From: Flagellimonas meridianipacifica | GTDB lineage: Bacteria; Bacteroidota; Bacteroidia; Flavobacteriales; Flavobacteriaceae | Direction: 5' to 3' | DNA length: 64,000 nt | Assembly: GCF_003001695.1 (NCBI RefSeq) | Contig: NZ_PVYX01000001.1 | Coordinates: 1,488,001-1,552,000 of the forward strand | Shown: positions 50,058 to 58,536 of the stretch, one piece after another | Layout: each line of letters starts with the position of its first letter | Position numbering within the stretch: the first letter of the stretch is position 1 | Notes under the pieces: generated by a model | Databases searched by the model: none | What the model was told of the DNA's origin: nothing | The model's input: the letters and a program-made list of their open reading frames with translations, nothing else | Program-made: the position numbers and the translations under genes

Positions 50058-52463
50058 CTAGAATTTAAAGTTGTAGGTGAGGGATGGTACTATGCCAAAA
50101 ATTGCGGTTCGGGTTGCCTCATTGGCACCGGTTTCCAGATTTTGGCCAAAGGAAATGGCGGCTGCGTTTCGTCTATTATATAAGTTATAGACACTTAGAA
50201 CCCATTCCCCTTTGAAGCGTTTGTTTCGATACTTTTTCGGGACATAACTGACAGATACATCCATTCGGTGATAAGCTGGTAAACGGTCCGAATTTCTCGC
50301 AGCGTAACTGGCAATTGACAAGTCTTCGTACTGGTACTGTCCATTGGGATAGGTTACGGGTCTACCTGTTTGGAAAACCAAATTTGTTCCAAAACTCCAT
50401 GAGTCATTAAGGCGATACGCTCCTGATATGGAAATATCATGGGTCCTGTCAAAAAACGTGTTGTACCAATCTCCATTATTGATTCCAGGCCCACCAGCAA
50501 TTCCTCCTAGAGTGCGCTGCTCCGATTTTGAGAGCGTATAGGCTATCCACCCTGTAAAATCGCCCTCATTTTTTCGTAACAGTACCTCTAGACCATAAGC
50601 TCGCATTTCCCCGTTCAAGATTTCGGTTTCTATGGTATTCTGACCAATAAGCTCAGACCCGTCAATATAGTCAATGCGATTATCCACCGTTTTGTAATAT
50701 GTCTCTACTTCCAAAGAATAGCGTTTATCCATAAAATTTCTGAAATAACCCAAAGCGTATTGATTGGATAATTGGGGTTCTATAAATGGGCCACTCGGCG
50801 TCCAAACATCTAATGGGGTAACGGATGATGTGTTGCTTAATAAGTGAATGTATTGCGCTGCTCTTGAGAACCCTGCTTTTAGCGAAGAGTCTTCATCAAG
50901 TAAATAGGCCAATGATACTCTGGGTTCAAAATTGCCAAAGGTCTCTATGGCTTCGCTTCTTGAAAAATCAGTTTCTCCTATGGCTACGCCACGCTGATAA
51001 ATACCCAAAGTAGGATTATAAACAACAGGCTGTCCGTTGGCATATTCGGTAATGGGCTGTCCACCCAACCTAGAAAAAGCACTGTACCGAAGGCCATATT
51101 GTGCGGTTAATCTATCGGTAAACTTATGTTCCGCGCTTATGTAGGCCCCACTCTCAAAGGCTCTTTTTTGATCTAAAGTAAGTGGATTTACGGGTGAAGT
51201 TGGCGCAGTAGGCTGTACCTGCCCCGGGTCAAAATCATAGTAAATTCCGTTGATGCCGAAATCCAATGAAAAACGGTCACTTAAATAGTACTTGAGGTCA
51301 TATTTTATGTTATAATTTGTAATGGAAGAAACCCATTCAAACTCTTCCTGGTCAAAGTTTAGGTCATAATCATACCTACTGGCAATGATGGATAAATTTG
51401 AAAATAACTTCTCATTAAAAATATGGTTCCATCTTAAATTACCGGATGCATTGCCGTAGCTATTTTCAAAGTTGTTGCTGAAATTAAAGGCATCGCGCCC
51501 AAAGTATCCTGAAAGAAACAATTTGTTGTTTCGATTGATGCTGTAATTTGTTTTTAAGTTCAGGTCATAGAAGGTAACACTGTTGTCCTCTCCAGCAGCC
51601 TTCAAAATTAAATCAACATAGGATCGTCTTCCTGCTACCAAAAAGGAACCTCTATCACCAAAGATTGGTCCTTCGGCGGTCAATCTGCTGGAGATTAATC
51701 CAATTCCTCCAGTTAGTGCAAAGTTTTTGCTGTTTCCATCTTTTTGACGGATATCCAATACCGAGGAGACCCGACCGCCAAAACGCGCAGGGATTCCACC
51801 TTTGTACAATTTCATGTCTTTAATTGCATCGGCATTGAAGACCGAGAAGAACCCAAACATATGGGAAGTATTGTAGATAATGGCTTCATCCAGCAACACC
51901 AAGTTCTGGTCTTGTGCTCCACCTCGCACGTGAAAGCCACCGGTTCCTTCACCATTGTTGGTTACCCCAGGAAGCATTTGCAGAGATTTAAGGATATCCA
52001 CTTCACCCAATACTACGGGCATCTTTTTTACGGTACCCACATTCATTTTTACCACACTCATTTCGGGCTTACGAAGGATTGCCCTTTCCGGTTCCTCGGC
52101 GGTCACCACTACCTCATCCAGTTCTGTGGAAAACTCCGTTATCTCTACATCCTGATTGATGTCCTGGTTCAAGTTGATGCTAATGTTGACATCTGAGTAC
52201 CCTATATAAGAGATGTTCAGAACATACTCACCTTCAGGAGCGGTAATGGAGTAGAATCCGTACTCATTTGTGATTCCTCCAATCGTTGTGCCCACAAGAA
52301 ATACAGAGGCACCAAACAAGGTTTCTCCATTACTTCCGTCGGTAATTGTGCCACTGATTGTATGGCTGGTTTGAGCGGTTGCCAGTGCACAACCCATAAA
52401 GTAGATCCATAAAAGCCAAACTAGGGTTTTGCTGATAGGGTCTAAAGATTTTTTGCTGTTCAT
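50058..52463 (-). CDS. TonB-dependent receptor
   Basis: An 801-residue outer-membrane receptor. After the signal peptide comes a carboxypeptidase-regulatory-like domain (HTISGTITDGSNGETLFGASVFLVGT), the plug (VVLGEVDILKSLQMLPGVTNNGEGTGGFHVRGGAQDQNLVLLDEAIIYN) and a 22-strand-type barrel ending in PSLTYNFKF. The ligand cannot be read from the sequence; the locus has no sugar enzymes, so a siderophore, metal or peptide is as likely as a glycan. The ATG at 52463 gives the signal peptide. It is divergent from the ECF sigma gene and carries an ECF-type promoter. Confidence 0.9.
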   Translation of the reverse strand: MNSKKSLDPISKTLVWLLWIYFMGCALATAQTSHTISGTITDGSNGETLFGASVFLVGTTIGGITNEYGFYSITAPEGEYVLNISYIGYSDVNISINLNQDINQDVEITEFSTELDEVVVTAEEPERAILRKPEMSVVKMNVGTVKKMPVVLGEVDILKSLQMLPGVTNNGEGTGGFHVRGGAQDQNLVLLDEAIIYNTSHMFGFFSVFNADAIKDMKLYKGGIPARFGGRVSSVLDIRQKDGNSKNFALTGGIGLISSRLTAEGPIFGDRGSFLVAGRRSYVDLILKAAGEDNSVTFYDLNLKTNYSINRNNKLFLSGYFGRDAFNFSNNFENSYGNASGNLRWNHIFNEKLFSNLSIIASRYDYDLNFDQEEFEWVSSITNYNIKYDLKYYLSDRFSLDFGINGIYYDFDPGQVQPTAPTSPVNPLTLDQKRAFESGAYISAEHKFTDRLTAQYGLRYSAFSRLGGQPITEYANGQPVVYNPTLGIYQRGVAIGETDFSRSEAIETFGNFEPRVSLAYLLDEDSSLKAGFSRAAQYIHLLSNTSSVTPLDVWTPSGPFIEPQLSNQYALGYFRNFMDKRYSLEVETYYKTVDNRIDYIDGSELIGQNTIETEILNGEMRAYGLEVLLRKNEGDFTGWIAYTLSKSEQRTLGGIAGGPGINNGDWYNTFFDRTHDISISGAYRLNDSWSFGTNLVFQTGRPVTYPNGQYQYEDLSIASYAARNSDRLPAYHRMDVSVSYVPKKYRNKRFKGEWVLSVYNLYNRRNAAAISFGQNLETGANEATRTAIFGIVPSLTYNFKF

Positions 52464-52506
52464 TTTTTTTGATGGTTTATGGTTGCAAATAATTTTCACA
52501 GCTAGA

Positions 52507-52532
52507 GACAGAACAGAAAAGCGAGGGTTGCA
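52507..52532 (-). promoter_or_regulatory. ECF-type promoter of the TonB receptor/DUF4249 operon
   Basis: On the minus strand TGCAACC (52532-52526), 16 bases, GTCT (52509-52506). The same two boxes with the same spacing stand before the sigma gene and the barrel gene at 54864. The spacing and the AACC/GTC boxes are those of ECF sigma promoters. A leader of about 35 bases would precede the receptor ATG at 52463. Confidence 0.65.
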
Positions 52533-52588
52533 TGATTTTGAATTCTTTTTGGAAAAATCATTTTTTTTGAAAGTTTTATCCCTTAGAG

Positions 52589-52618
52589 TGCAACCCTTTA
52601 CTTTTGATATTGTCTTTA
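52589..52618 (+). promoter_or_regulatory. ECF-type promoter of the sigma-factor operon (autoregulation)
   Basis: TGCAACC (52589-52595), 16 bases, GTCTTTA (52612-52618). It matches the promoter at 54806 in both boxes and spacing and lies 25 bases before the TTG start of the sigma gene. The sigma factor should therefore drive its own operon. Confidence 0.65.
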
Positions 52619-52642
52619 ACACAGCAAGCATCAACCTAAACT

Positions 52643-53182
52643 TTGGAAACCGACGTCCGTTTTACACATAAAAACTTGGTAGAAGAATGCAAGAAGGGCA
52701 TTCAAGGTTCGCAGTATGAGCTCTATTCGCTATACGTGGATGCCATGTTCAATGTGGGATATCGTTTTTTGGGAAGTAAGGAAGATGCAGAGGATATTAT
52801 TCAGGACAGTTTTGTTGATGCCTTTAGGAACCTTGAAAAGTTCAAATATGAAAGCAGTTTTGGAGCATGGCTCAAAAGAATTGTAATCAATAAAAGTATC
52901 AACCATTTAAAAGCAAAAAGAATTGCTGTAGTACCCATGGAAGCACATGAGTTTCATTTGACTGAAGATGAATCTGTAGAAGTTGATAAGGTGGATATCC
53001 AAAAGGTAAAAAAAGGCATTGCCGTACTACCTGATGGTTATCGACAAATTATTAACCTCTACTTAATAGAAGGGTATGATCATGTGGAGATTGGAGAGAT
53101 TTTGGGGATATCGACAAGTACTTCAAAGTCGCAATATCACAGGGCGAAGAAAAAATTATTGGAAATCATAAGCGAATTGTAA
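52643..53182 (+). CDS. ECF sigma factor, TTG start
   Basis: A 179-residue sigma-70 of the small ECF type. Region 2 has ELYSLYVDAMFNVGYRFLGSKEDAEDIIQDSFVDAFRNLEKF, and region 4 has LPDGYRQIINLYLIEGYDHVEIGEILGISTSTSKSQYHRAKKKL. The reading frame has no ATG before the conserved helix, so the TTG at 52643 (ETDVRFTHKNLVEECKKG) is the start. The stop overlaps the ATG of the membrane partner by one base (TAATG), the usual sigma/anti-sigma coupling. Likely targets are the three TGCAACC-N16-GTCT promoters in this locus. Confidence 0.9.
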   Translation: METDVRFTHKNLVEECKKGIQGSQYELYSLYVDAMFNVGYRFLGSKEDAEDIIQDSFVDAFRNLEKFKYESSFGAWLKRIVINKSINHLKAKRIAVVPMEAHEFHLTEDESVEVDKVDIQKVKKGIAVLPDGYRQIINLYLIEGYDHVEIGEILGISTSTSKSQYHRAKKKLLEIISEL

Positions 53183-53721
53183 TGGACAATTTTGAAAAAC
53201 ATATTCGAGACAATGCAGGCCAGTTTGATGAGCACAAAGCAGACCGTGCGAAACTGTGGGCCAATATCTCGGCAGAGCTCCAGAAAGAAGAACCTAAGGT
53301 AATTCCACTTTGGAAAAGACCGGCTTTCCGCGTTGCTGCAAGCGTAGTTCTTTTGTTTGGTCTTGCTGGAATAATCTTTTTGTCTTCATTGGGAGTGAAC
53401 TCCAATGAAACCCAATACGTTTCCAAAGAGTTGATGGATATTGATATGCACTATCAAAATTTGGTGTCCTATCAAGTGGAATTGGTCCGAAAGAACCCTA
53501 ACCTTACCGAAGAGGATAAAGTTGAGTTTTTGTCTTTCATGGATGAGTTGGATTTGGAATACGAAGCACTTCGCGAAGAAATGGGAAGCAACTTGGACAA
53601 TGAACAGGTATTGGAGGCCATAGTTGCCAACTATAAAAAGCGGATTGAGCTTATTGAAAATTTATTGAGACAGATTAACGATTCTAAAAAAGTGGATAAA
53701 GAGTATGGATACACGTTATAA
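53182..53721 (+). CDS. Single-pass membrane protein, probable anti-sigma factor
   Basis: A 179-residue protein with a cytosolic N-terminal part (about 1-48, MDNFEKHIRDNAGQFDEHKADRAKLWANISAEL), one membrane helix (about 50-70, FRVAASVVLLFGLAGIIFLSS) and a long helical periplasmic part likely to form a coiled coil. There is no zinc-binding HxxxCxxC motif. Gene order and a one-base overlap with the sigma gene are the main evidence for an anti-sigma role. Its 3' end overlaps the next gene by 17 bases. Confidence 0.72.
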   Translation: MDNFEKHIRDNAGQFDEHKADRAKLWANISAELQKEEPKVIPLWKRPAFRVAASVVLLFGLAGIIFLSSLGVNSNETQYVSKELMDIDMHYQNLVSYQVELVRKNPNLTEEDKVEFLSFMDELDLEYEALREEMGSNLDNEQVLEAIVANYKKRIELIENLLRQINDSKKVDKEYGYTL

Positions 53722-54790
53722 AATAGCATTTTGGATGGCTTTCATGCTGTTTTCAGCATACTTGGGAACCGCACAGGAAAGGGTGTCCAAAACAGTCGAA
53801 AGGAGTTTTGAACTCTCCGATGCAGGGGAATTTCAGATAGAGAACAAATATGGTAACATAGACATTACGGGGTGGGAACAGGATAAGGTGGCCATAAAGG
53901 TTTCCATACATGTTAACCATAGAAAAAAGGATAATGCCCAAAGTCTACTAAGTCGAATCAACCCCGAGTTCAAATCGGGCACCAATTATGTGGGGGTGGT
54001 TTCTAAGATCAGGAAAAAAAACACAGGCTGGTTCGCTGATTTTTTTAATAAGACAAACCCGGTAGATTTTGACCGGAGCCATGTGCAGATAGATTACGAA
54101 GTGTTCATGCCTTCCAAAGCAGAACTTCGCGTAACCAATAGATTTGGTGATGTGATAATAGAAGGTTGGAGCGGACCTCTGAATGCCTTAGTGGAACACG
54201 GGGATTTATGGGTAACAGAAGACCTCAATAAGGCCGATGTTATCTTAAAATTTGGAAAGGTTCGTACACAAGATTTGGAATATGCCAGTTTGTACCTTAA
54301 AAATGGAGAGTTGGAAATGGAAAACTCCAATAGTCTTCGCCTTAATAGTAGTGGAACCGATATGGACATTACTTCAGTGAAGACCCTGGAAATCTATTCA
54401 AACAAGGATGACATTGCCATAGCCGAGATAGGTTCAGTGTATGGTACCTTGAAGTTCAGCACGCTAAACATTCAACGTTTGATGAAGGAAGTTAATTTGG
54501 ATACCAAGATTGCTGATTTTCGGATAACCCAGTTCATTGAGCCCCAATCAGAGATATCGTTTGAGCAAGAATCTTCCGAAATAACCTTAAATGTATCAGG
54601 TTTTTCCCATCGGTTTAGGGCTACTTTGGAGCAGGGTGTGGTCCGTTTACCCAAAAGTTTTGAGAATGTAAACTCCACAGTTTTGGACAAGGGTCGAAGA
54701 CTTCGTGAAATTGAGGCGACCTATGGCGATGATAATGCAGGACTCATCTCTATAAATGGGATCAAAGGAATTGTAACAATAAATGATTAA
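53705..54790 (+). CDS. Exported DUF4097-like beta-helix protein
   Basis: A 361-residue protein with a signal peptide (to about 23) followed by repeated short beta segments: FQIENKYGNIDITGWEQDKVAIKVSIHVNHR, ELRVTNRFGDVIIEGWSGPLNALVEHGDLWVTEDL, and SISINGIKG-type endings. This is the pattern of the DUF4097/putative adhesin family, usually a right-handed beta-helix. In Bacteroidota these proteins are often encoded after an ECF sigma/anti-sigma pair, as here. It overlaps the upstream gene by 17 bases and so is translationally coupled. Confidence 0.82.
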   Translation: MDTRYKIAFWMAFMLFSAYLGTAQERVSKTVERSFELSDAGEFQIENKYGNIDITGWEQDKVAIKVSIHVNHRKKDNAQSLLSRINPEFKSGTNYVGVVSKIRKKNTGWFADFFNKTNPVDFDRSHVQIDYEVFMPSKAELRVTNRFGDVIIEGWSGPLNALVEHGDLWVTEDLNKADVILKFGKVRTQDLEYASLYLKNGELEMENSNSLRLNSSGTDMDITSVKTLEIYSNKDDIAIAEIGSVYGTLKFSTLNIQRLMKEVNLDTKIADFRITQFIEPQSEISFEQESSEITLNVSGFSHRFRATLEQGVVRLPKSFENVNSTVLDKGRRLREIEATYGDDNAGLISINGIKGIVTIND

Positions 54791-54805
54791 AAAAGTCAAA
54801 GGAAA

Positions 54806-54834
54806 TGCAACCTTTTAAAAGTTGCTTTGTCTTT
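54806..54834 (+). promoter_or_regulatory. ECF-type promoter of the barrel-protein gene
   Basis: TGCAACC (54806-54812), 16 bases, GTCTTTA (54829-54835 region). It is 30 bases upstream of the ATG at 54864 and matches the promoter of the sigma operon in both boxes. TTTTAAAA with GCAAC/GTTGC ends within the spacer may also fold as a small hairpin. Confidence 0.65.
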
Positions 54835-54863
54835 AGAAAAAATCAATCAATACACTAAGCAAA

Positions 54864-55535
54864 ATGAACAATCAAAAAACAACAATTCCACTTTTAATCT
54901 TTCTGCTTTTTGGGCTTTTTACAAAGGCTCAAGACAATGATGAGAAATATATCACTTTTAATGACCGAAGGAATGTGGTGCATGGTGTTTATCTAGGTAT
55001 TGCCATGGGGTATGGTGAAATTGAAGGAGAGGACACCTACGTGGGTACGTTTAAGGTAGCCTATGTGGCGAACCGGCAATTTGAGGTAGGTTTTTTGGCA
55101 AAGGGATTGTACTCCCGTCAAGACATCTTTAATCCAAGGTCGGGAGAAAATGATGATTTGATTGCTGGCTATGCTGGTTTTCATTTAGAACCCATACTTT
55201 TTGGAAGATCCCGTGTGAGCCTATCATTTCCATTATTCATTGGTGGTGGAGCAGTTGGCTACGTAAGTCGTGATGATATTGACAATGATGTGGACATCGA
55301 TATTGATGACGATGATGTTGATGCCGTATTTGTGTTGGAACCCGGGGTAAGTGCACTTTTTAATATATCAAGATTTGTCCAAATTGAGGCGGGTGTAAAA
55401 TACCGTTTCTCGAGTAAAATCGAATTGACAGATAGTCCTATAGACCGGATTAACGGATTTACCAGCCAAGTGGGTATCAAGTTGGGAATCTTCAATATGG
55501 GAAGAAATCGATACAAGAAAACCTTGGACCAATGA
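54864..55535 (+). CDS. Outer-membrane beta-barrel protein with acidic loop
   Basis: A 223-residue protein with a signal peptide (to about 20) and an eight-strand-type barrel: VVHGVYLGIAMGYGEIEGEDTYVGTFKVAYVANRQFEVGFLAKG through VGIKLGIFNMGRNRYKK. Between two strands a loop at about residues 133-150 is almost only Asp, Val and Ile (DIDNDVDIDIDDDDVDAV), suitable for binding calcium or another cation. It has its own ECF-type promoter and should be a member of the sigma regulon. Confidence 0.8.
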   Translation: MNNQKTTIPLLIFLLFGLFTKAQDNDEKYITFNDRRNVVHGVYLGIAMGYGEIEGEDTYVGTFKVAYVANRQFEVGFLAKGLYSRQDIFNPRSGENDDLIAGYAGFHLEPILFGRSRVSLSFPLFIGGGAVGYVSRDDIDNDVDIDIDDDDVDAVFVLEPGVSALFNISRFVQIEAGVKYRFSSKIELTDSPIDRINGFTSQVGIKLGIFNMGRNRYKKTLDQ

Positions 55536-55692
55536 AAGAGGAAAGAAGTTTAGGAAGTATCCCAATTGTTGCCATACGGGTATTTACTGAAAACAATCAA
55601 GTATTCAAACAAGAAGGCACCGGAGACTGGCATGTTGTTCCATTTAAATGGACTTCGGTAATCTTCAGATAAACAATCCTAAAATAAACAAG

Positions 55693-56523
55693 ATGAGATT
55701 AATTAAAACCAATTTGATTTGGATGGTAGCCCTATTGGCTGTATCCTGCTCAACAGAAACAGTAAGAGTGTCGGATGAGGTATCCGCCCGAAACTATGAT
55801 TTTAACGAAATTACCGCTTTGGAAGTAGCCACAGACTTTAAGGCTTACATTAACTTTTCGGATGCAGAACAAAGCATTCGTATAGAAGCAAATAGCAATC
55901 TATTCGATAAGATAGATGTCTTTGAACGGAATGGAAAGTTAACGGTTAAAGTAAAGAACAATGTGAATATCAAAGGAAAAGAAACCTTGAATCTATTTAT
56001 CAATGCAAAGAGTATAACTGAGTTTAAAGCTTCTTCTGACGCTTCCATTTTTCTAGATGCCCCTTTAAACGCACCTTCAACATCAGTTCAACTCAGTTCT
56101 GACGCTTATTTTGACGGGGATGTGACCACAGATGATTTTGAATTGACTGCTTCATCTGATAGTAAAGCAACATTATATCTTGATGCCAAAAATGCTCGTA
56201 TGGATTTTTCCTCTGGCGCTCAAATGGATGGTGAGGTTACAATTGATGAAGTCAATGTCAAGTTATCTTCAGACAGCGAAATAGACGTAATGGGGACTAT
56301 CTCAGAATTAACAGCAACACTTTCTTCAGATAGCAGAATAAAAGATTATGCTTTGGGAGTGGAGAACTTAAAAGTAACGTTAACCTCAGACAGTGAAGCA
56401 TACCTTACGGTTTCAAATACCATAGATGTAACGGCAAATTCTGACAGTAAACTGTTCTATAAGGGAGAGGCTGAAATAATCAGTCAAAATTTGTCGAGTG
56501 ACGGGAAGGTTATAAAAAAATAG
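55693..56523 (+). CDS. Head GIN domain lipoprotein (DUF2807)
   Basis: A 276-residue lipoprotein (lipobox AVS-Cys19). The mature part has the head GIN pattern: YDFNEITALEVATDFKAYINFSDAEQSIRIEANSNLFDKIDVFERNGKLTVKVKNN, followed by short Ser/Asp-rich beta-helix turns repeated many times (ASSDAS, LSSDAY, ASSDSK, LSSDSE, LTSDSE). Each turn carries an SSD/SDS step, giving an acidic ladder down one face. It lies 158 bases after the barrel gene and probably ends the ECF-associated group. Confidence 0.83.
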   Translation: MRLIKTNLIWMVALLAVSCSTETVRVSDEVSARNYDFNEITALEVATDFKAYINFSDAEQSIRIEANSNLFDKIDVFERNGKLTVKVKNNVNIKGKETLNLFINAKSITEFKASSDASIFLDAPLNAPSTSVQLSSDAYFDGDVTTDDFELTASSDSKATLYLDAKNARMDFSSGAQMDGEVTIDEVNVKLSSDSEIDVMGTISELTATLSSDSRIKDYALGVENLKVTLTSDSEAYLTVSNTIDVTANSDSKLFYKGEAEIISQNLSSDGKVIKK

Positions 56524-56567
56524 CATTTCTTTCTATCTTGGTATGGCCGAAGAAAAGTAAAGATGAT

Positions 56568-57161
56568 ATGGAAGAACGAAATGAGTTATATCCGGTTTTT
56601 TTAAAGGTTTCCAACCTGAACATACTCATTGTAGGTGGAGGCAATGTGGGCTTGGAAAAACTCTCTTTTTTGTTGAAATCTAGTCCAGAGGCAAAAGTGC
56701 AAATGGTTGCACCAGAATATTTGGAAGCTACCTTGGATTTGGCTAAAAACCATCAGGTGGAAATAACTCATGATATATATAACAAGAGTTATTTGGACGG
56801 CAAGCATATGGTAATAGCCTGTACGGATAAAGAAGAGGTAAACGAAGAAGTATATCATGATTGCAGGGAGCGAAGTTTGCTGGTCAATGTGGCTGACAAC
56901 CCACCTTTTTGTGATTTTTATATGGGAGGTATAGTGACCAAGGGCAATGTAAAGATTGCTATATCCACCAACGGCAAATCACCGACCACGGCCAAACGGT
57001 TGCGTCAATTTTTTGAAGATGTGCTACCGGAACGAATAGACGATTTGGTTAAAAATCTTAATGAGTATCGTAAAACCCTTAAGGGAGATTTTGAAGAAAA
57101 AGTTGAGGCGCTCAATGAGTTTACCAAAGGACTTGTTGAGAAGAAAGACAGTTCAAAATAG
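56568..57161 (+). CDS. Siroheme synthase, precorrin-2 dehydrogenase/ferrochelatase (CysG N-terminal type)
   Basis: A 197-residue enzyme with the NAD-binding start YPVFLKVSNLNILIVGGGNVGLEKLSFLLKSSPEAKVQMVAPEY, then VIACTDKEEVNEEVYHDCRERSLLVNVADNPPFCDFYMGGIVTKGNVKIAISTNGKSPTTAKRLRQFFEDVLP, the Met8p/CysG N-terminal family. It oxidises precorrin-2 and inserts iron to give siroheme for sulfite or nitrite reductase. The ATG at 56568 matches the family; an upstream TTG at 56538 is unlikely. It is short of the methyltransferase domain, which must be encoded elsewhere. Confidence 0.9.
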   Translation: MEERNELYPVFLKVSNLNILIVGGGNVGLEKLSFLLKSSPEAKVQMVAPEYLEATLDLAKNHQVEITHDIYNKSYLDGKHMVIACTDKEEVNEEVYHDCRERSLLVNVADNPPFCDFYMGGIVTKGNVKIAISTNGKSPTTAKRLRQFFEDVLPERIDDLVKNLNEYRKTLKGDFEEKVEALNEFTKGLVEKKDSSK

Positions 57162-57297
57162 AACGGCCCACGTTGCGTTAAAAAAGCTATAAAGTAGTTC
57201 GCCGAACTGATTTCAATTTCAAAAAATCATATTTTTGGATTCACCATAAGTTTCCCCTTTGTATTTGTTGTTTAGTTTCAATTCAAAACAATTTGAG

Positions 57298-57762
57298 ATG
57301 AAAACTGTTGTTATAAAAGTGTTTTTGGGGATGTTTATTTTTCCGTCTTTTTTGCTGGCTCAATCAGGGGACAACCTAACGAGGTTGAAGGAATATATTG
57401 ATAATGGTCAGTTGGTAATTTATACAGAGTCGTCCATAGTACTTGATTCAAGTTCCAGTGCCATCACTTACGTGGATTTTTGTGATGATGGCACGTATTA
57501 TTATGACTACGAAGGGTCTTTCAATGTAAAGGGAACCCAAAATACAAGCAATAGAAATAGTCGGGCCAGTGGCGCTGGAGTAGCTAAAAACTCCGGAAAC
57601 TGGCAAGTCTTGGAGTATCAGAATGCTTTTTATCTTGAGGTCACAGATGCTTTTGGCCAGAAAACTTATTATCCAATAAACATTCAAAATTTAGCTGCAG
57701 GCAAATGGAAACAAGGAAACACAACCTATGTTTTTGCTCCAAAGAAGGGGAGGTGTTTGTAG
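57298..57762 (+). CDS. Small secreted protein of unknown function
   Basis: A 154-residue protein with a signal peptide (MKTVVIKVFLGMFIFPSFLLAQ). The mature part suggests a small barrel: SGNWQVLEYQNAFYLEVTDAFGQKTYYPINIQNLAAGKWKQGNTTYVF, with a central Ser/Asn/Arg linker. This layout recalls lipocalin-like stress proteins, but no family is claimed. The ATG at 57298 gives the signal peptide. It stands alone and ends 21 bases before the convergent response regulator. Confidence 0.65.
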   Translation: MKTVVIKVFLGMFIFPSFLLAQSGDNLTRLKEYIDNGQLVIYTESSIVLDSSSSAITYVDFCDDGTYYYDYEGSFNVKGTQNTSNRNSRASGAGVAKNSGNWQVLEYQNAFYLEVTDAFGQKTYYPINIQNLAAGKWKQGNTTYVFAPKKGRCL

Positions 57763-57783
57763 AGCTAAAAGATTGCAATTAGG

Positions 57784-58536
57784 CTAAAGTCTTTTCATTG
57801 AATCCAATAGGTCCTCTTTCTTTCTGGGAGAGATACTTACATGCATGTCATTGCTCATTATTATGTACCCCCCGTCGGATTTAATATATTTCTTTACCTC
57901 TTTTAAATTTATCAAGTAACTGTTGTGCACCCGCATAAATTGATGATCGGACAAGAGATTTTCATACTCTTTGAGGTGTTTGCTCACGAGAAGGCTGCTG
58001 CCATCCTTTAAGGTAAATGATGTATAGGAACCATCTGCCTTACATAAAATGATATCTCGAATAAGAATAAATTCCATTCCGGCAGTGGTGGCCAAACATA
58101 TTTTTTCCTGTTTTTGGGCTCCCTGACCTAGATTCTGCATTAAAGTTTCGATCTGCTGCCTGTAAACACTGGTATCCATTCTGCTTCGTGCTTTGTCAAC
58201 AGCTTCTTTAAGTTCTTCCAAGTCAATGGGTTTCAATAAATAATCTAAAGAACTAAACTTAATTGCTTTTAAGGCATATTTTTCAAAGGCCGTGGTAAAG
58301 ATTACCTCAAAATCTGGATGTTCTATTTGATTGAGTATATCGAAACCCTCCCCAGACTGCAGTTCAATATCAAGAAAAACTACATCAGGGCTAAATATGG
58401 AAAGTACTTTGACCGCTTCGGGTACAGAACCTGCAGTCGCCAGTACTTTTACATCATCGCAGAACTCCTCTAATAGAGTTTTTAGAGTTTCTCGGCTGTG
58501 TTTTTCGTCTTCTACTATTACTACTTTTAATGTCAT
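57784..58536 (-). CDS. LytTR family response regulator
   Basis: A 250-residue two-domain regulator. The receiver (residues 1-120) has the acidic pocket VIVEDEKHS, the phospho-acceptor in DVVFLDIEL, Thr/Ala in IFTTAFEKYA and LLKPIDL with the conserved Lys. The LytTR DNA-binding domain (about 150-250) has ILCKADGSYTSFTLKDGSSLLVSKHLKEYENLL and MRVHNSYLINLKEVKKY. No sensor kinase gene adjoins it, so its 2TM/7TM-type histidine kinase must be elsewhere or the regulator is an orphan. Confidence 0.9.
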   Translation of the reverse strand: MTLKVVIVEDEKHSRETLKTLLEEFCDDVKVLATAGSVPEAVKVLSIFSPDVVFLDIELQSGEGFDILNQIEHPDFEVIFTTAFEKYALKAIKFSSLDYLLKPIDLEELKEAVDKARSRMDTSVYRQQIETLMQNLGQGAQKQEKICLATTAGMEFILIRDIILCKADGSYTSFTLKDGSSLLVSKHLKEYENLLSDHQFMRVHNSYLINLKEVKKYIKSDGGYIIMSNDMHVSISPRKKEDLLDSMKRL

